A stretch of DNA of 64,000 bases from Coccinella septempunctata (Eukaryota; Arthropoda; Insecta; Coleoptera; Coccinellidae). The stretch spans positions 16,804,501 to 16,868,500 of the forward strand of contig NC_058191.1 in NCBI RefSeq assembly GCF_907165205.1, in the 5' to 3' direction. Shown one piece after another: positions 19,006 through 27,568 of this stretch (within the stretch, counting starts at the first letter, position 1; each line of letters begins with the position of its first letter). The position numbers and the translations under genes are program-made. The notes beneath the pieces are model-generated. The model saw nothing but the letters and a program-made list of their open reading frames with translations. It ran no database searches and was not told the DNA's origin.

Positions 19006-19696
19006 TTTTGGCCACATAGTGGCACCTCGGACAGGCCTGGGTCGTCTTCTGGGACGTCTTCCGGGGGAGCGGTTCCTTCTTCGGAATTGGAGCGGTACGG
19101 GGCTTCTTGTTTCCTGGACCGGTAGGAGACGGTGTTGGATCTTTCTTCACACCTCCACATGGACAATCCCGGGAGAGGGTGTCCAACAGACCACAGCGGC
19201 TGCAGAACAGGGTGGGGGTTCTGCTACAGGTGGCTCTGGTGTGTTCCCCCTGGCCGCACCTCCAACACAACCCCGGGCGGAGCTCCACGTATACCTGGGG
19301 GCCCATAGTCCCAACGGTTCTGGTGTTTGGGGGTAGGTACTCGTCTTTGTCAGTTTGTTGTTCTTGTGTTTGTGTTCCCTTCCGTATCCGTGCTTTCGTC
19401 TCCAGGTACCTTTTACTGACTCCGGTTTTTCCCCAGGATTCAACGGTGCTGGATGGGACCTTCTCCCTGGGCGGTGTTGTCCCTGGTAGTCTCGCCGGTC
19501 CGAGCGCTGGGGACGGTGTTGTGGAGCAACCGGCGGCGATATTCGGCGTCGGGCGGAGGAATGCCTTCGCTGCTCCCAACGGTAAGGGGACCGGTCTGGG
19601 TGGATCTTCGGGTATGTCCACCTCCTCGGGGTCCACAAATCCCAGCTCCTTATCGAGGCGTTCCAGGATCTCCACCTCCATGTTGTCGTCAGCCAT
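18983..19696 (-). CDS. accessory nucleocapsid-like protein with double zinc module
   Basis: 237 codons, ATG 19694-19696 in a strong context (CACCATGG). An acidic, Pro-rich N-terminal half is followed by RTVGTMGPQVYVEL, then CX2CX4HX4C (CWRCGQGEHTRATC) and CX2CX9CXC (CSRCGLLDTLSRDCPC), the same two-part module that ends gag. A Lys/Pro-rich stretch and CPRC close the protein. A 3' splice site (TGTCTTTTTCTAG, AG at 19742-19743) lies 45 nt upstream of the ATG and 25 nt after the kinase stop. It probably arose by duplication of the gag C-terminus. An RNA-binding role is inferred. Fragments of a related gene are the M3 modules elsewhere in the window. Confidence 0.85.
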   Translation of the reverse strand: MADDNMEVEILERLDKELGFVDPEEVDIPEDPPRPVPLPLGAAKAFLRPTPNIAAGCSTTPSPALGPARLPGTTPPREKVPSSTVESWGKTGVSKRYLETKARIRKGTQTQEQQTDKDEYLPPNTRTVGTMGPQVYVELRPGLCWRCGQGEHTRATCSRTPTLFCSRCGLLDTLSRDCPCGGVKKDPTPSPTGPGNKKPRTAPIPKKEPLPRKTSQKTTQACPRCHYVAKTYNKKSR

Positions 19697-19741
19697 GGTG
19701 TCGGATGGAGGACAAGTCGTGGCCTCAACGGTCGGTTCCTT

Positions 19742-19757
19742 CTAGAAAAAGACAGGT
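19742..19757 (-). promoter_or_regulatory. 3' splice site before the 237-codon ORF
   Basis: Minus TTACCTGTCTTTTTCTAG, a good pyrimidine tract and AG, between the kinase stop and the next ATG. Confidence 0.55.
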
Positions 19758-19767
19758 AAGTGAGGTA

Positions 19768-20850
19768 CTATTTCTGCATGATCGTTAGTGTATATTTATT
19801 TTTTTTTCTCTGACTTCTCTCTATCCTAGGATAGAGAGACGGAGTACCTCTTGTCTTGTCCGTTTCTGGCGGCACCCAGATTCGGCGGACGGAGCCGGAC
19901 GGGAACCTAAAGCGGCGTCGGGCTCGCGGACCGCCCCTGCTTCCCGGCAGGAGCGCCCTCACTTTCCGCTTTAGGCTCCGGGTCCATTCTGGGGGTTGCG
20001 GTGCGGTATCCAATCGGTGTGCCAGGTCCGGTGGCAGGCGGACGATCCACGGATCATCGGACGGTGGTGCTGGGGTTGTCTCCAGGTCCACCACGGTGGA
20101 CAGATGGACGGCCGGCCACTCCCACTGGTCGGCGGAGCGGCGGAGGGACGGCTCGTCCATCAACAGCCCTTCGACGAACCAGACCACGGACGGGTGCAGC
20201 TGGGCCAACTCCCTCTGGCGTTCTTCGCTTGGGGAGGAGGCCCAGTGCTCCGTAGCCTGTCCGTCGGTTTGGCAGGGCCGGCCCGTGGCCACGTCCATGG
20301 CCACGAGCCCTAAGGCCCATAGGTCCACCGCGGTGTTGTATGGTTCCCGGCGGTGTTGTTCCGGGCTCCAGTACACTGGAGTGCCAGCCAACTCTGTCAG
20401 GAGTGGTCGGCACGGTGTAATTTGCTCGGCCACTCCGAAGTCAGCTAGCATGAACCGAGCCCCCCGTCTTAGCACGTTACCGGGTTTCAGATCGCGGTGG
20501 ACCACGCCGTGCCGATGGCATTCGGCGAGGCCCACAGCGATCTGGCGGACCACCCGGAAGAAGGATGAGGGTCCCCTCCTCGGACCCTTGCGGGCGAGGA
20601 AGGTCCCCAAATCCTCCTCACATAACGGCAAGACCAGGTATAAGTGAGGGGGCTCCACCAACGTCTCGATGAGCGGTAGTATGTTGCAGTGGTCAAAGAG
20701 GCCCATGAATTCTGCCTCCCTGGCGGCTAGGGGATCCAGGTGGACCTCTTTGATGGCACGGCGCTGGCCCCCCTGACCACGTTCCCTGGCACTGAAAACG
20801 CGGCCAAAGCCGCCTTCCCCCAGAATGGCCTCTACGCAGTACTTCTCCAT
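19768..20850 (-). CDS. serine/threonine protein kinase carried by the LTR element
   Basis: 360 codons, ATG 20848-20850, no internal stop. The Gly loop GEGGFGRV (residues 11-18), AIK Lys34, catalytic loop HRDLKPGN (118-125, Asp120 and Asn125), DFG (137-139), SPE in place of APE (162-164) and DLWALG (176-181) are all in place, so the enzyme should be competent to transfer phosphate. HRDLKPxN marks a Ser/Thr-type kinase. Residues ~250-360 form a Pro- and Arg-rich basic tail with possible nuclear-localisation or RNA-binding character. The minus sequence CCGTTGCAG/G lies directly before the ATG and matches a 3' splice site. The gene is GC-rich against an AT-rich region. It sits on the coding strand between integrase and the 3' LTR, the env position. 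Kinase identity is certain; origin (host or viral) and substrate are unknown. Confidence 0.93.
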   Translation of the reverse strand: MEKYCVEAILGEGGFGRVFSARERGQGGQRRAIKEVHLDPLAAREAEFMGLFDHCNILPLIETLVEPPHLYLVLPLCEEDLGTFLARKGPRRGPSSFFRVVRQIAVGLAECHRHGVVHRDLKPGNVLRRGARFMLADFGVAEQITPCRPLLTELAGTPVYWSPEQHRREPYNTAVDLWALGLVAMDVATGRPCQTDGQATEHWASSPSEERQRELAQLHPSVVWFVEGLLMDEPSLRRSADQWEWPAVHLSTVVDLETTPAPPSDDPWIVRLPPDLAHRLDTAPQPPEWTRSLKRKVRALLPGSRGGPRARRRFRFPSGSVRRIWVPPETDKTRGTPSLYPRIERSQRKKNKYTLTIMQK

Positions 20851-20851
20851 C

Positions 20852-20868
20852 CTGCAACGGTAATCAGT
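20852..20868 (-). promoter_or_regulatory. 3' splice site before the kinase
   Basis: Minus TGATTACCGTTGCAG followed by G and the kinase ATG. TACTGATTA just upstream could serve as a branch point. Confidence 0.5.
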
Positions 20869-20869
20869 A

Positions 20870-21113
20870 TTAGTTCAAATATTCGGAGAGAACACGGTTC
20901 TGGCTGGTCCGGATGCCGCATCTTCGTTAAGAAAAAAAAACTTTATTATTATATTTTTTTTTCTCTAGGGGCCGGACAACTTGTGATGTACTGACGGACG
21001 GACGGTACGGATTCACAACCCGGCATGGGGCCACGGACTACACACTTGGAGTAGGACGGAGTACGGGGAAAATGGTACCTGTCGAGGGAAGGAAAGGTAA
21101 AACGGTTATTTAA
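20870..21113. other. spacer between kinase and 84-codon ORF
   Basis: Contains a long plus-strand T run and minus AATAAA (near 20940). No gene seen. Confidence 0.5.
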
Positions 21114-21368
21114 CTAGTTTACCAAGTGGAGGTGCTGTGAATCGGTGGAGCATCTCGGGCATGCTCGAAGAGCAAGCTCTTCGCTCGTCAGCATCCGACG
21201 TGGCCACGGGGTATCTTCCCTACCCTCGATGCAGTCACAAACCTCCAGTGTGTCCCACAGGCCACAACGGTAAAAGCTTCGAGTCGACGGTCCCATAGTC
21301 AGCCAGATCGATCCGGGGAGGCCACAACGCCAGCACGCCCCGGATACGGTTGTCTGCAAATCGGACAT
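21114..21368 (-). CDS. small accessory ORF with decayed zinc-knuckle module
   Basis: 84 codons, ATG 21366-21368. CWRCG begins a knuckle, but the His and last Cys of CX2CX4HX4C are replaced (S and M) and the next Cys pair is reduced (FYRCG). DTLEVCDC and a C-terminal ACPRC remain. Aligned by eye it is a short, decayed relative of the 237-codon ORF at 18983-19696 and of the gag C-terminus. The minus sequence TCAGTTTCAG directly precedes the ATG and is a consensus 3' splice site, so the ORF could be the first ORF of a spliced RNA. It may be a remnant without function. Confidence 0.6.
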   Translation of the reverse strand: MSDLQTTVSGACWRCGLPGSIWLTMGPSTRSFYRCGLWDTLEVCDCIEGREDTPWPRRMLTSEELALRACPRCSTDSQHLHLVN

Positions 21369-21380
21369 CTGAAACTGATT
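21369..21380 (-). promoter_or_regulatory. 3' splice site before the 84-codon ORF
   Basis: Minus AATCAGTTTCAG abuts the ATG at 21368. The site is predicted from consensus only. Confidence 0.45.
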
Positions 21381-21513
21381 TTAAGTTCAGTACGGTCAAC
21401 ACCCACCGACGGCCGGAGGGTTCTGGCGGACAAAACGGGAAACCCCTCGAACGAGACCGGGACCAAATGGTGAGTTTGATAGATATTCTAAACGGTTATA
21501 TACGGTATACTCA

Positions 21514-22893
21514 CTAACAATCTGACGGATGAAACGGTTTTAAATCCTTTACATGAATATTGGTGATTTTCTTACCACTGTCATCTTTCAGGTCATAAAC
21601 AACGGGTGAAATTACTTTCACAACGGTATACGGACCAGAGAACTTCGGAGCCAACTTGGCTGCAAAGCTATCAACGGCGGACGACAGCGGATTAGCACGG
21701 CGCAGAACTCTATCACCGACATGGAAACGAACTTCTCTTCGACGTAGGTTGTAATGGTGAGCTTGCTGCTCAAATGCAAGGTACAACCTGGTATTGACAA
21801 ACTCATAGGCCTCCTGAAGATGACGGATTTGTTCTGTACGGTGAGTAAGATTTACTTTACTTTCTTCCGGGCTTCTGTTTGTCTCCTCGGTGTCTTCCTC
21901 TTGGGTGTTTGACGAGTAGATTGCCTTTGGAACTGTTAGTTCCCTTCCATAGTTCAGGAATGCCGGTGTAAATCCTGTAGATTCTTGTTTTGCGGTGTTC
22001 AGGGCGAAAGTTAGTTCACCTAATTTCTCATCCCAAGTACGGTGATCGGCTTCACAGAACTGACCTATCATAGTGTTCAACGTACGATTGGCTCGTTCTA
22101 CGGCGTTGCACTGTGGTGTATACGGAGGGGTGAAACGGTGAGCAATGTTTAGCTCTCGGAGACTGTTTTTGAACAGTCTACTGTCATACTGTACCCCGTT
22201 GTCGGATATCACCAGTTTCGGACAGCCATATCGGAGTATAACTTGTTCATATAGGGCTGAATAAACGGTTTTGGCGGTGGCTTTCCGCAACGGACGGCAT
22301 TCAACCCATTTCGTGAAACGATCCTGCATCACCACTACGTAAGAATTTCCCTTCTTGGAACGGGGGAGTGGCCCAACCACATCTGTACAGACCTCTTGGA
22401 ACGGTGCATCAGTCATTCTATGTGGTTGCATTTTTCCAGGCGTCTTCTGTTGTGGTACTTTGTACCTTTGACAGGATGGGCAGTTCCTTACGTATTTTGC
22501 GACATCTCTGAACATCCCTGGCCAGTAATAATTCCGGGCTAGCCGAGAGATGGTTTTGGAGATTCCCAGGTGACCAGCTAATTCAGAATCGTGATTTTCT
22601 TTCAGGACCTCCAGTCGTTGTTCGGTGGGTACACAGAGCTTCCATGGTTGTCCGGCTCCAACTTCAGTAAAGTCGGAAGAGTCCCAGAAGTGACGATACA
22701 GTTTCCCATCCTCAACGGCGAAGTCAGGGAAATCTTCTGGGTCTCTTTGTACCTCTTGGAGCTTTTTGTTGTACCAACTGCAGCGAACTTCGACGTCGGC
22801 CAGGCATACGGAATCTACAGACGGTAACGGGTTTCGGGACAGACTGTCGGCGACTTTGTTCAGGGCACCTTTCCGGTATTGGACTTCCGGACG
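21514..22893 (-). pseudogene. pol: pol part 2: RNase H-integrase tether and integrase
   Basis: It opens after the RNase H deletion with EVQYRKGALNKVADSLSRNP and runs without stops to 21514. It shows an HHCC zinc-binding N-terminus (HDSELAGHLG, then CPSC), a catalytic core with Asp in TDVVGPLP, SDNGVQYDS and Glu in PQCNAVERANRTL (D,D,E), and a C-terminal GPY/F-type module (GPYTVVKVISPVVYDL). No chromodomain is seen. A shorter frame starts at ATG 22513-22515. All catalytic residues are present, but the part lacks a start because of the upstream frameshift. Confidence 0.92.
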
Positions 22894-24664
22894 GTGACTT
22901 GATGGAATTCAGCCATTTCAGACTCATGTGGTCGGAAATTACGGTGAAATGAAATCCTTCCAGGTATGGTCGCAGTTTCTCTATTGAGAAAACAATGGCG
23001 AGACATTCCTTTTCGGACACAGAGTAATTTCTTTCGGCGGTGTTCAAGGTACGGCTGACATAGGCGATCACCCTTTCCTCTCCATCAAGAACTTGGGTCA
23101 GGGCTCCTCCAAGGCCTACGTCACTGGCGTCTGTTTGTAGGACGAACGGTTGATTGAAATCCGGACAGGCCAGTATCGGTGATTCGGTCAGTTTTTGTTT
23201 CAGGAGGTCGAACGCTTTTTGTTGTTCCTCACCCCACTTCCAGCGTGGTTTCTTCTTTAACAGGTGGGTCAACGGTGCAACGACATCGGAAAAGTTCTCT
23301 ATAAAACGACGGTACCAGCTAGCAACTCCCAGAAAACGGCGCAATTCACGGATAGTTTTCGGCGCTGGGAATGCTACGATAGAGGAAACTTTATCCGGGT
23401 CGGTACGGATTCCTTCGGAAGTCACGACATGTCCTAGGTATTTTAGGGATTTTCGCACAAAGTCACACTTTTCGGGGTTGAGACGAAGATTGGCTTCTCT
23501 CAACCGCCGGAATACTTCTCTTAAGTTCTCCAGGTGCTCCTCGAAAGTTTCCCCCAGGACAACTATGTCGTCCAGGTAAGCGAACGCCTCCGGTTCCATT
23601 TCTGGGCCAATAACGGTGTCTAAGAATCTCTGGAATGTGGCTGGACTAGCGTGAAGACCAAACGGCATAACGGTGAACTGGAACAATCCCCTTCCTGGAA
23701 CTGTGAAGGCAGTAATCGGACGGCTTTCCTTTGCTAACGGTATCTGCCAATATCCTTGTTTCAGATCCAGTGTGGAGATGTATTTGGCCTTACGCAGTTT
23801 GTCCAGAATCCCAGAAATGTACGGCAACGGGTATGCATCTTTTACAGACACTTGGTTGACGGCACGGAAGTCGATGCAAAAACGGTATTTCCCGTCTTTC
23901 TTCCTGACCAATACTACCGGTGAACTCCACGGTGACTTGGAGGGTTCAATCACTCCCTCAGCCAGCATACGGTCTACTTCCTGATTGAAGATCTCCTGCA
24001 TTTTCGGGTTTAGGGGTCGGTATCGTTGTTTGATCGGTTCGGTACCCGGTTTCAGTTTGATCTTATGTTCAATCAGGTCGGTTGTACCATATAGGTCCTC
24101 AAACTTCTTTAATTCTTCTTTCAGAAATGCCTCCAGCTCCTGTTTCTGAGACTCCGTCAACTCCAACAGGTGTTCTTCGGCGGTGTGAACTTCTGCGGTG
24201 GTTTCGACAGTAGTCATCGGTTTCGAGATCAGACGGCCTTCCAGAAAGCACTCGGCGGTACTGAGATTTACGGAAAACTTGAAAGTCGACAGAACATCCA
24301 TCCCCAGAATAATGTCAACCGGTAAGTTTGGTACCAGTAAGAATTTCAAATCAGGCAGTGTGTAATCGGAAATTTGCACGGTGGTGGTGTACAGTTTCGG
24401 TGTGACGGTGGTTTGTCCGTTCGCTATTACTGCGAAACTGTTGTGCATTGTTTGTCCTGTGATTCCTTTACTTTCACACTGATCGGATACGGCCTGACTG
24501 CAGAAACTCCTGGTCGCTCCGGTATCTATCAGTGCTCGGAAGTGTTTGCCGGCTATTCTGACCTCTACTAACGGACGGTTATCATTACAGGTAGTCGGTG
24601 CCAGTGGAGTCAAGATTCCGGGAGATGTGGTCGACTCCGCCTCCAATCTCCCCTTCAGTTTCCC
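22890..24664 (-). pseudogene. pol: pol part 1: protease, reverse transcriptase, RNase H (truncated)
   Basis: In the -1 frame to gag; the frame is open from 24778, but translation would enter at the slippery site. Retropepsin motif IDTGA lies near residue 85 of the open frame. The RT has YPLPYISGILDKL, LDLKQGYWQIPL, FTVMPFGLHASPATFQ and YLDD (about 23567-23578), and a tether follows. RNase H shows LQTDASDVGLGG, EKECLAIVF and VISDHMSLKWLN. After KSPSG at about 22890 the frame turns nonsensical: roughly 40-50 bp are missing, shifting the rest of pol. The Ty3/Gypsy order PR-RT-RH-IN is clear. This copy cannot make a complete RNase H-integrase product. Confidence 0.92.
24606..24664 (-). promoter_or_regulatory. 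programmed -1 frameshift signal (gag-pol)
   Basis: Slippery G_GGA_AAC at 24664-24658, in the gag frame, followed at once by the gag stop TGA. After a 5-nt spacer comes GGGAGAT (24652-24646), which pairs with ATCTCCC (24626-24620). GGAGTC in the loop (24638-24633) can pair with GACTCC downstream (24611-24606), giving a possible H-type pseudoknot. Pol lies in the -1 frame relative to gag and reads through GGG AAA. Confidence 0.85.
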
Positions 24665-26496
24665 GAACACGGACAGTCTCGTGAGAGAATGTTTTCCCTC
24701 TGGCATCGGGAACAGAAGATTTTCGGTGGCCTGCGACATTCTCGACGCATGTGGCCATATCCACCACATCGGAAACACTGTGTCTGGAAGGACACTCTCC
24801 TCCCTGAAGGTGGTTCCGTCCGGTCAGCGGGGCTATTTTCGGCTGGACGGCGGGGTGGCGGTGTTGCAGGTCTGGATCGACCTTCGGACCTGTCTCCAGA
24901 AGTCGGACGGTGAGATTCCTGTCGCTGGGATATTGACTCTCTGGGCTTGGGTGGCTCTGGGCGGCTTTCCCTCGGCTGGGAAAGTCGTGTCTGGTTGGCT
25001 GGTGTCGGCGGCGATTCCCTGTGATCGATTGTTTGGTGAACCTGCTCTCCGGTGTCCATAGGAAAGCCTGCTTGGTATCGGTTCAGTTGACGGGGACTAT
25101 ACGTCAGGTGAGGTTCCTCCACAAAACCTGGTTTGGAGGGTGGCCGGGTGTACTGGCTCATCTGCCACTGGACCAGTTCAAAAACTTTTCCCTTACGGAG
25201 AAGTTCATCATAAGTTTTGGTCTCCTGGAAGGCCAAGGCTTGCTGTAAGGGCGGGATCAACCTCTGTCGGATAAGTCGGATCTGCTCCACCTCGGATGGT
25301 TTTGCATAGGTGAGTTTCTGGAACAAGTTCTGCATCCGGGTAACATATAGAAGCAACTTTTCTTCAGGGCCTTGTGTTCGCCTTTTTATTTCCTCCAACA
25401 GATTCTCCTCGTAATTAACTGGCAGAAATGCTTCTTTTAGCTGGTTGCTAAAATCCTCCCAGTCCTCGAAAGTACCTCTCCGGGGAATGAACCAATCCCT
25501 TGCATCCTTTCTCAGCAATTCATACACTGATTCGAAAACTTGTTCCAGGGACACTTTACGGGATTCAGCCAGTCTCTCCACTTCTTCAAGAAATCCGGTC
25601 ACACTACCAGTGCCATCAAAGGAGATGTTCCATTTGTGTACCGGAACAGTTGGTACTGTTGATCGAGACTCCGGTTCTGATCTGGCAGGTGTTGTGATAA
25701 TTGGCCGGTCAGAACTTATCCACGGTGCAGGTAAGTGTGGAAAAGACACCCTTCGTGTGGAATTAACCCATCTACTTTGTGTCGGACCCTCAGGTGTTGT
25801 TGTCCCACAGTCCTGTGACTGTGTGAGAGGTATCGCTGGTAATTGTTGTAGTAATGCTCTACATGTCTGCCTTGTCTCATTCATGACCCGTTCTAATGTT
25901 GGATTTCTTACAGGTGTACCGGTACGTGAGACATTAACTACAGCAGGAGGATCGACACCATCTCCTAAGTCGATAAGTGATGTCTCAACCTTTGATAACC
26001 TCTCCGGTTGGATGGGTGACATCCCAGGTGAACTGGGCACCTCCTCATCCAGAAGAGACCTCTGACCTCGGTTGGATGTCTGCGGCTGTTCATGATCACT
26101 CCTCCTACGCAGCTCCTCCAGTGCCTCCAACGCCTTATCTGTAGTCGCCTTCATTTGTTCAGTCAATTGTAACTGTGTTGTGTCTGCGGTGACAATAAAG
26201 TTCAGCCTGCCTTGAATGTGTATTAATCTGGTGTAAATTCGCGAAAATTCGTTAGCCGCATTACTATGATTGAAGTTCTGAAGGGATTCCACCAAATCGG
26301 TTAGTTTATTTTGACAGATCTCAATCTCGGAGGCGGGATTCAATGATGTTGGGGGTAGTAGAGGTTCATTAGACTGAAGCACTTGTCGTAGCAGACTCCG
26401 TTTAGTCATCACAGTACCGGGTATCGATTGTCCCCTCAGTTGTAATTCGAATGTAAGTTCATCACTGAGTAACCGGTTCACATCCATGTTCGACAT
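24655..26496 (-). CDS. gag: gag polyprotein
   Basis: Structural/RNA-binding polyprotein of the LTR element, 613 codons from ATG 26494-26496; the frame is open further upstream but lacks an ATG. The middle region (WNISFDGTG, WFIPRRGTFEDWEDFSNQL, then LLLYVTRMQNLFQKL) has the character of a Ty3 capsid domain. A Pro/Arg-rich linker leads to a C-terminal double zinc module: CX2CX4HX4C (CFRCGGYGHMRREC) followed by CX2CX9CXC (CSRCQRENILSRDCPC). The stop TGA (24655-24657) directly follows the frameshift heptamer GGGAAAC. No internal stops are seen. Confidence 0.92.
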   Translation of the reverse strand: MSNMDVNRLLSDELTFELQLRGQSIPGTVMTKRSLLRQVLQSNEPLLPPTSLNPASEIEICQNKLTDLVESLQNFNHSNAANEFSRIYTRLIHIQGRLNFIVTADTTQLQLTEQMKATTDKALEALEELRRRSDHEQPQTSNRGQRSLLDEEVPSSPGMSPIQPERLSKVETSLIDLGDGVDPPAVVNVSRTGTPVRNPTLERVMNETRQTCRALLQQLPAIPLTQSQDCGTTTPEGPTQSRWVNSTRRVSFPHLPAPWISSDRPIITTPARSEPESRSTVPTVPVHKWNISFDGTGSVTGFLEEVERLAESRKVSLEQVFESVYELLRKDARDWFIPRRGTFEDWEDFSNQLKEAFLPVNYEENLLEEIKRRTQGPEEKLLLYVTRMQNLFQKLTYAKPSEVEQIRLIRQRLIPPLQQALAFQETKTYDELLRKGKVFELVQWQMSQYTRPPSKPGFVEEPHLTYSPRQLNRYQAGFPMDTGEQVHQTIDHRESPPTPANQTRLSQPRESRPEPPKPRESISQRQESHRPTSGDRSEGRSRPATPPPRRPAENSPADRTEPPSGRRVSFQTQCFRCGGYGHMRRECRRPPKIFCSRCQRENILSRDCPCSGN

Positions 26497-27547
26497 ATTA
26501 TTTTCAACTAAGTCTGATTCAGAACGCACCAATATTTCACACTCGGTATGTCTTTCACAATCCGCTTAAGTTCTAAGTCCAACCCGGTAAGTTAATCGTT
26601 AGCCAACCTATTCACTTAAGTTCGAAGTGGGTATCGGTGTACCCCAAACAAAAATTAAGTCTAAGTCCCGGTGTATCAGAAAAAAAGTCTAAGTCCCGGC
26701 GCACCAAAAACAATCTAAGTCCCGATGTATCACAAAAAAAAATTTTCAAAAATTTTTTTAAAGTCCAACGTTACTCGAAAAAAATTTCTATCAGTCCCAC
26801 TAAAGTCCGAAAATATTCGAGAACTACCGCACACAATCGCAAGTCACTTCGTATAGTCCGAAAAAAACTCCTGAAATTCGAACACCACCAAAACGCACAG
26901 GTTAAATTTCCAAAAATTTTTCAAAGTTCAATAGCCAGAAAATAAATCACAATAATTGACTTTCAGTTTTCAGAAAAATCAGAAATAATCGGTAAGTTTC
27001 AACAGTACAGGTCAAAAGAAAATAGCAAACAGGTAGATAGGTTATCAACAGGTAATAGGTGATTCCCTATTGAACCGATAGGTAAATCACACCTATTAAA
27101 TTTTACCAATTGCGACAATAAATTTTCATTAATTTTTCAAAGTCCGGAAATTCACTCACCTTCAATGTGAAATTAAAACAGTTCAATTCAATAAATCAGA
27201 AATATGCAATTAGAAATCGGAAATAATTTTCACTGATATAACGGCGGAATAACAGTTCAGTTCTCAACAACTCAATACAGTAATCGGCAAAAAGAATAAT
27301 CACAAATTATTTTCAACGGGGTTCAACAGTAGGAAAATTTTCAAAATATAGTCCAATTCAATTCACAGTATAACAGTTCAATACAGAGAGGCAGGGAATA
27401 AAACACAGTTCAAGTTTATTTTTCACAGTTTTCCGTTCAAGGAATAGTTACTCACTGTTCTGAGGTTTTACTCACTGTTTCGGGAATTCACTCACTGTCC
27501 GGTTAATGTCTCTCACCTCAGTTGTTTCCTGGTAGATTCTGAACGGT
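26497..27547 (-). promoter_or_regulatory. untranslated leader of the LTR element
   Basis: About 1 kb between PBS and gag ATG with no long frame. It includes three closely spaced cactcactg-type repeats near 27450-27500 and minus-strand GTGAG/GTAAG words that could be splice donors for subgenomic RNAs (for example CTGAG/GTGAGA near 27520). Confidence 0.5.
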
Positions 27548-27564
27548 CCCTGCTCGTTGCGCCA
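27548..27564 (-). other. primer-binding site
   Basis: Minus strand TGGCGCAACGAGCAGGG begins four A residues inside the 5' LTR. TGG is the complement of a tRNA CCA end, and its position fits a PBS. The G that precedes CCA in the inferred primer implies a tRNA with G at position 73. I do not assign the tRNA. Confidence 0.75.
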
Positions 27565-27568
27565 TTTT

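Noticed and set aside
19107..19745. 212-codon plus-strand frame
   Set aside because: Antisense to the 237-codon zinc-knuckle gene, with no recognisable domain.
19856..20647. 263-codon plus-strand frame
   Set aside because: Antisense shadow of the kinase in GC-rich DNA.
19750..20945. Plus-strand splice-like sites (donor GACAG/GTAAGT at 19755, acceptors near 19829 and 20948)
   Set aside because: Good consensus matches, but no plus-strand coding sequence joins across them, and the minus-strand kinase and zinc gene account for the region. The pyrimidine tracts are the complement of A-rich codons.
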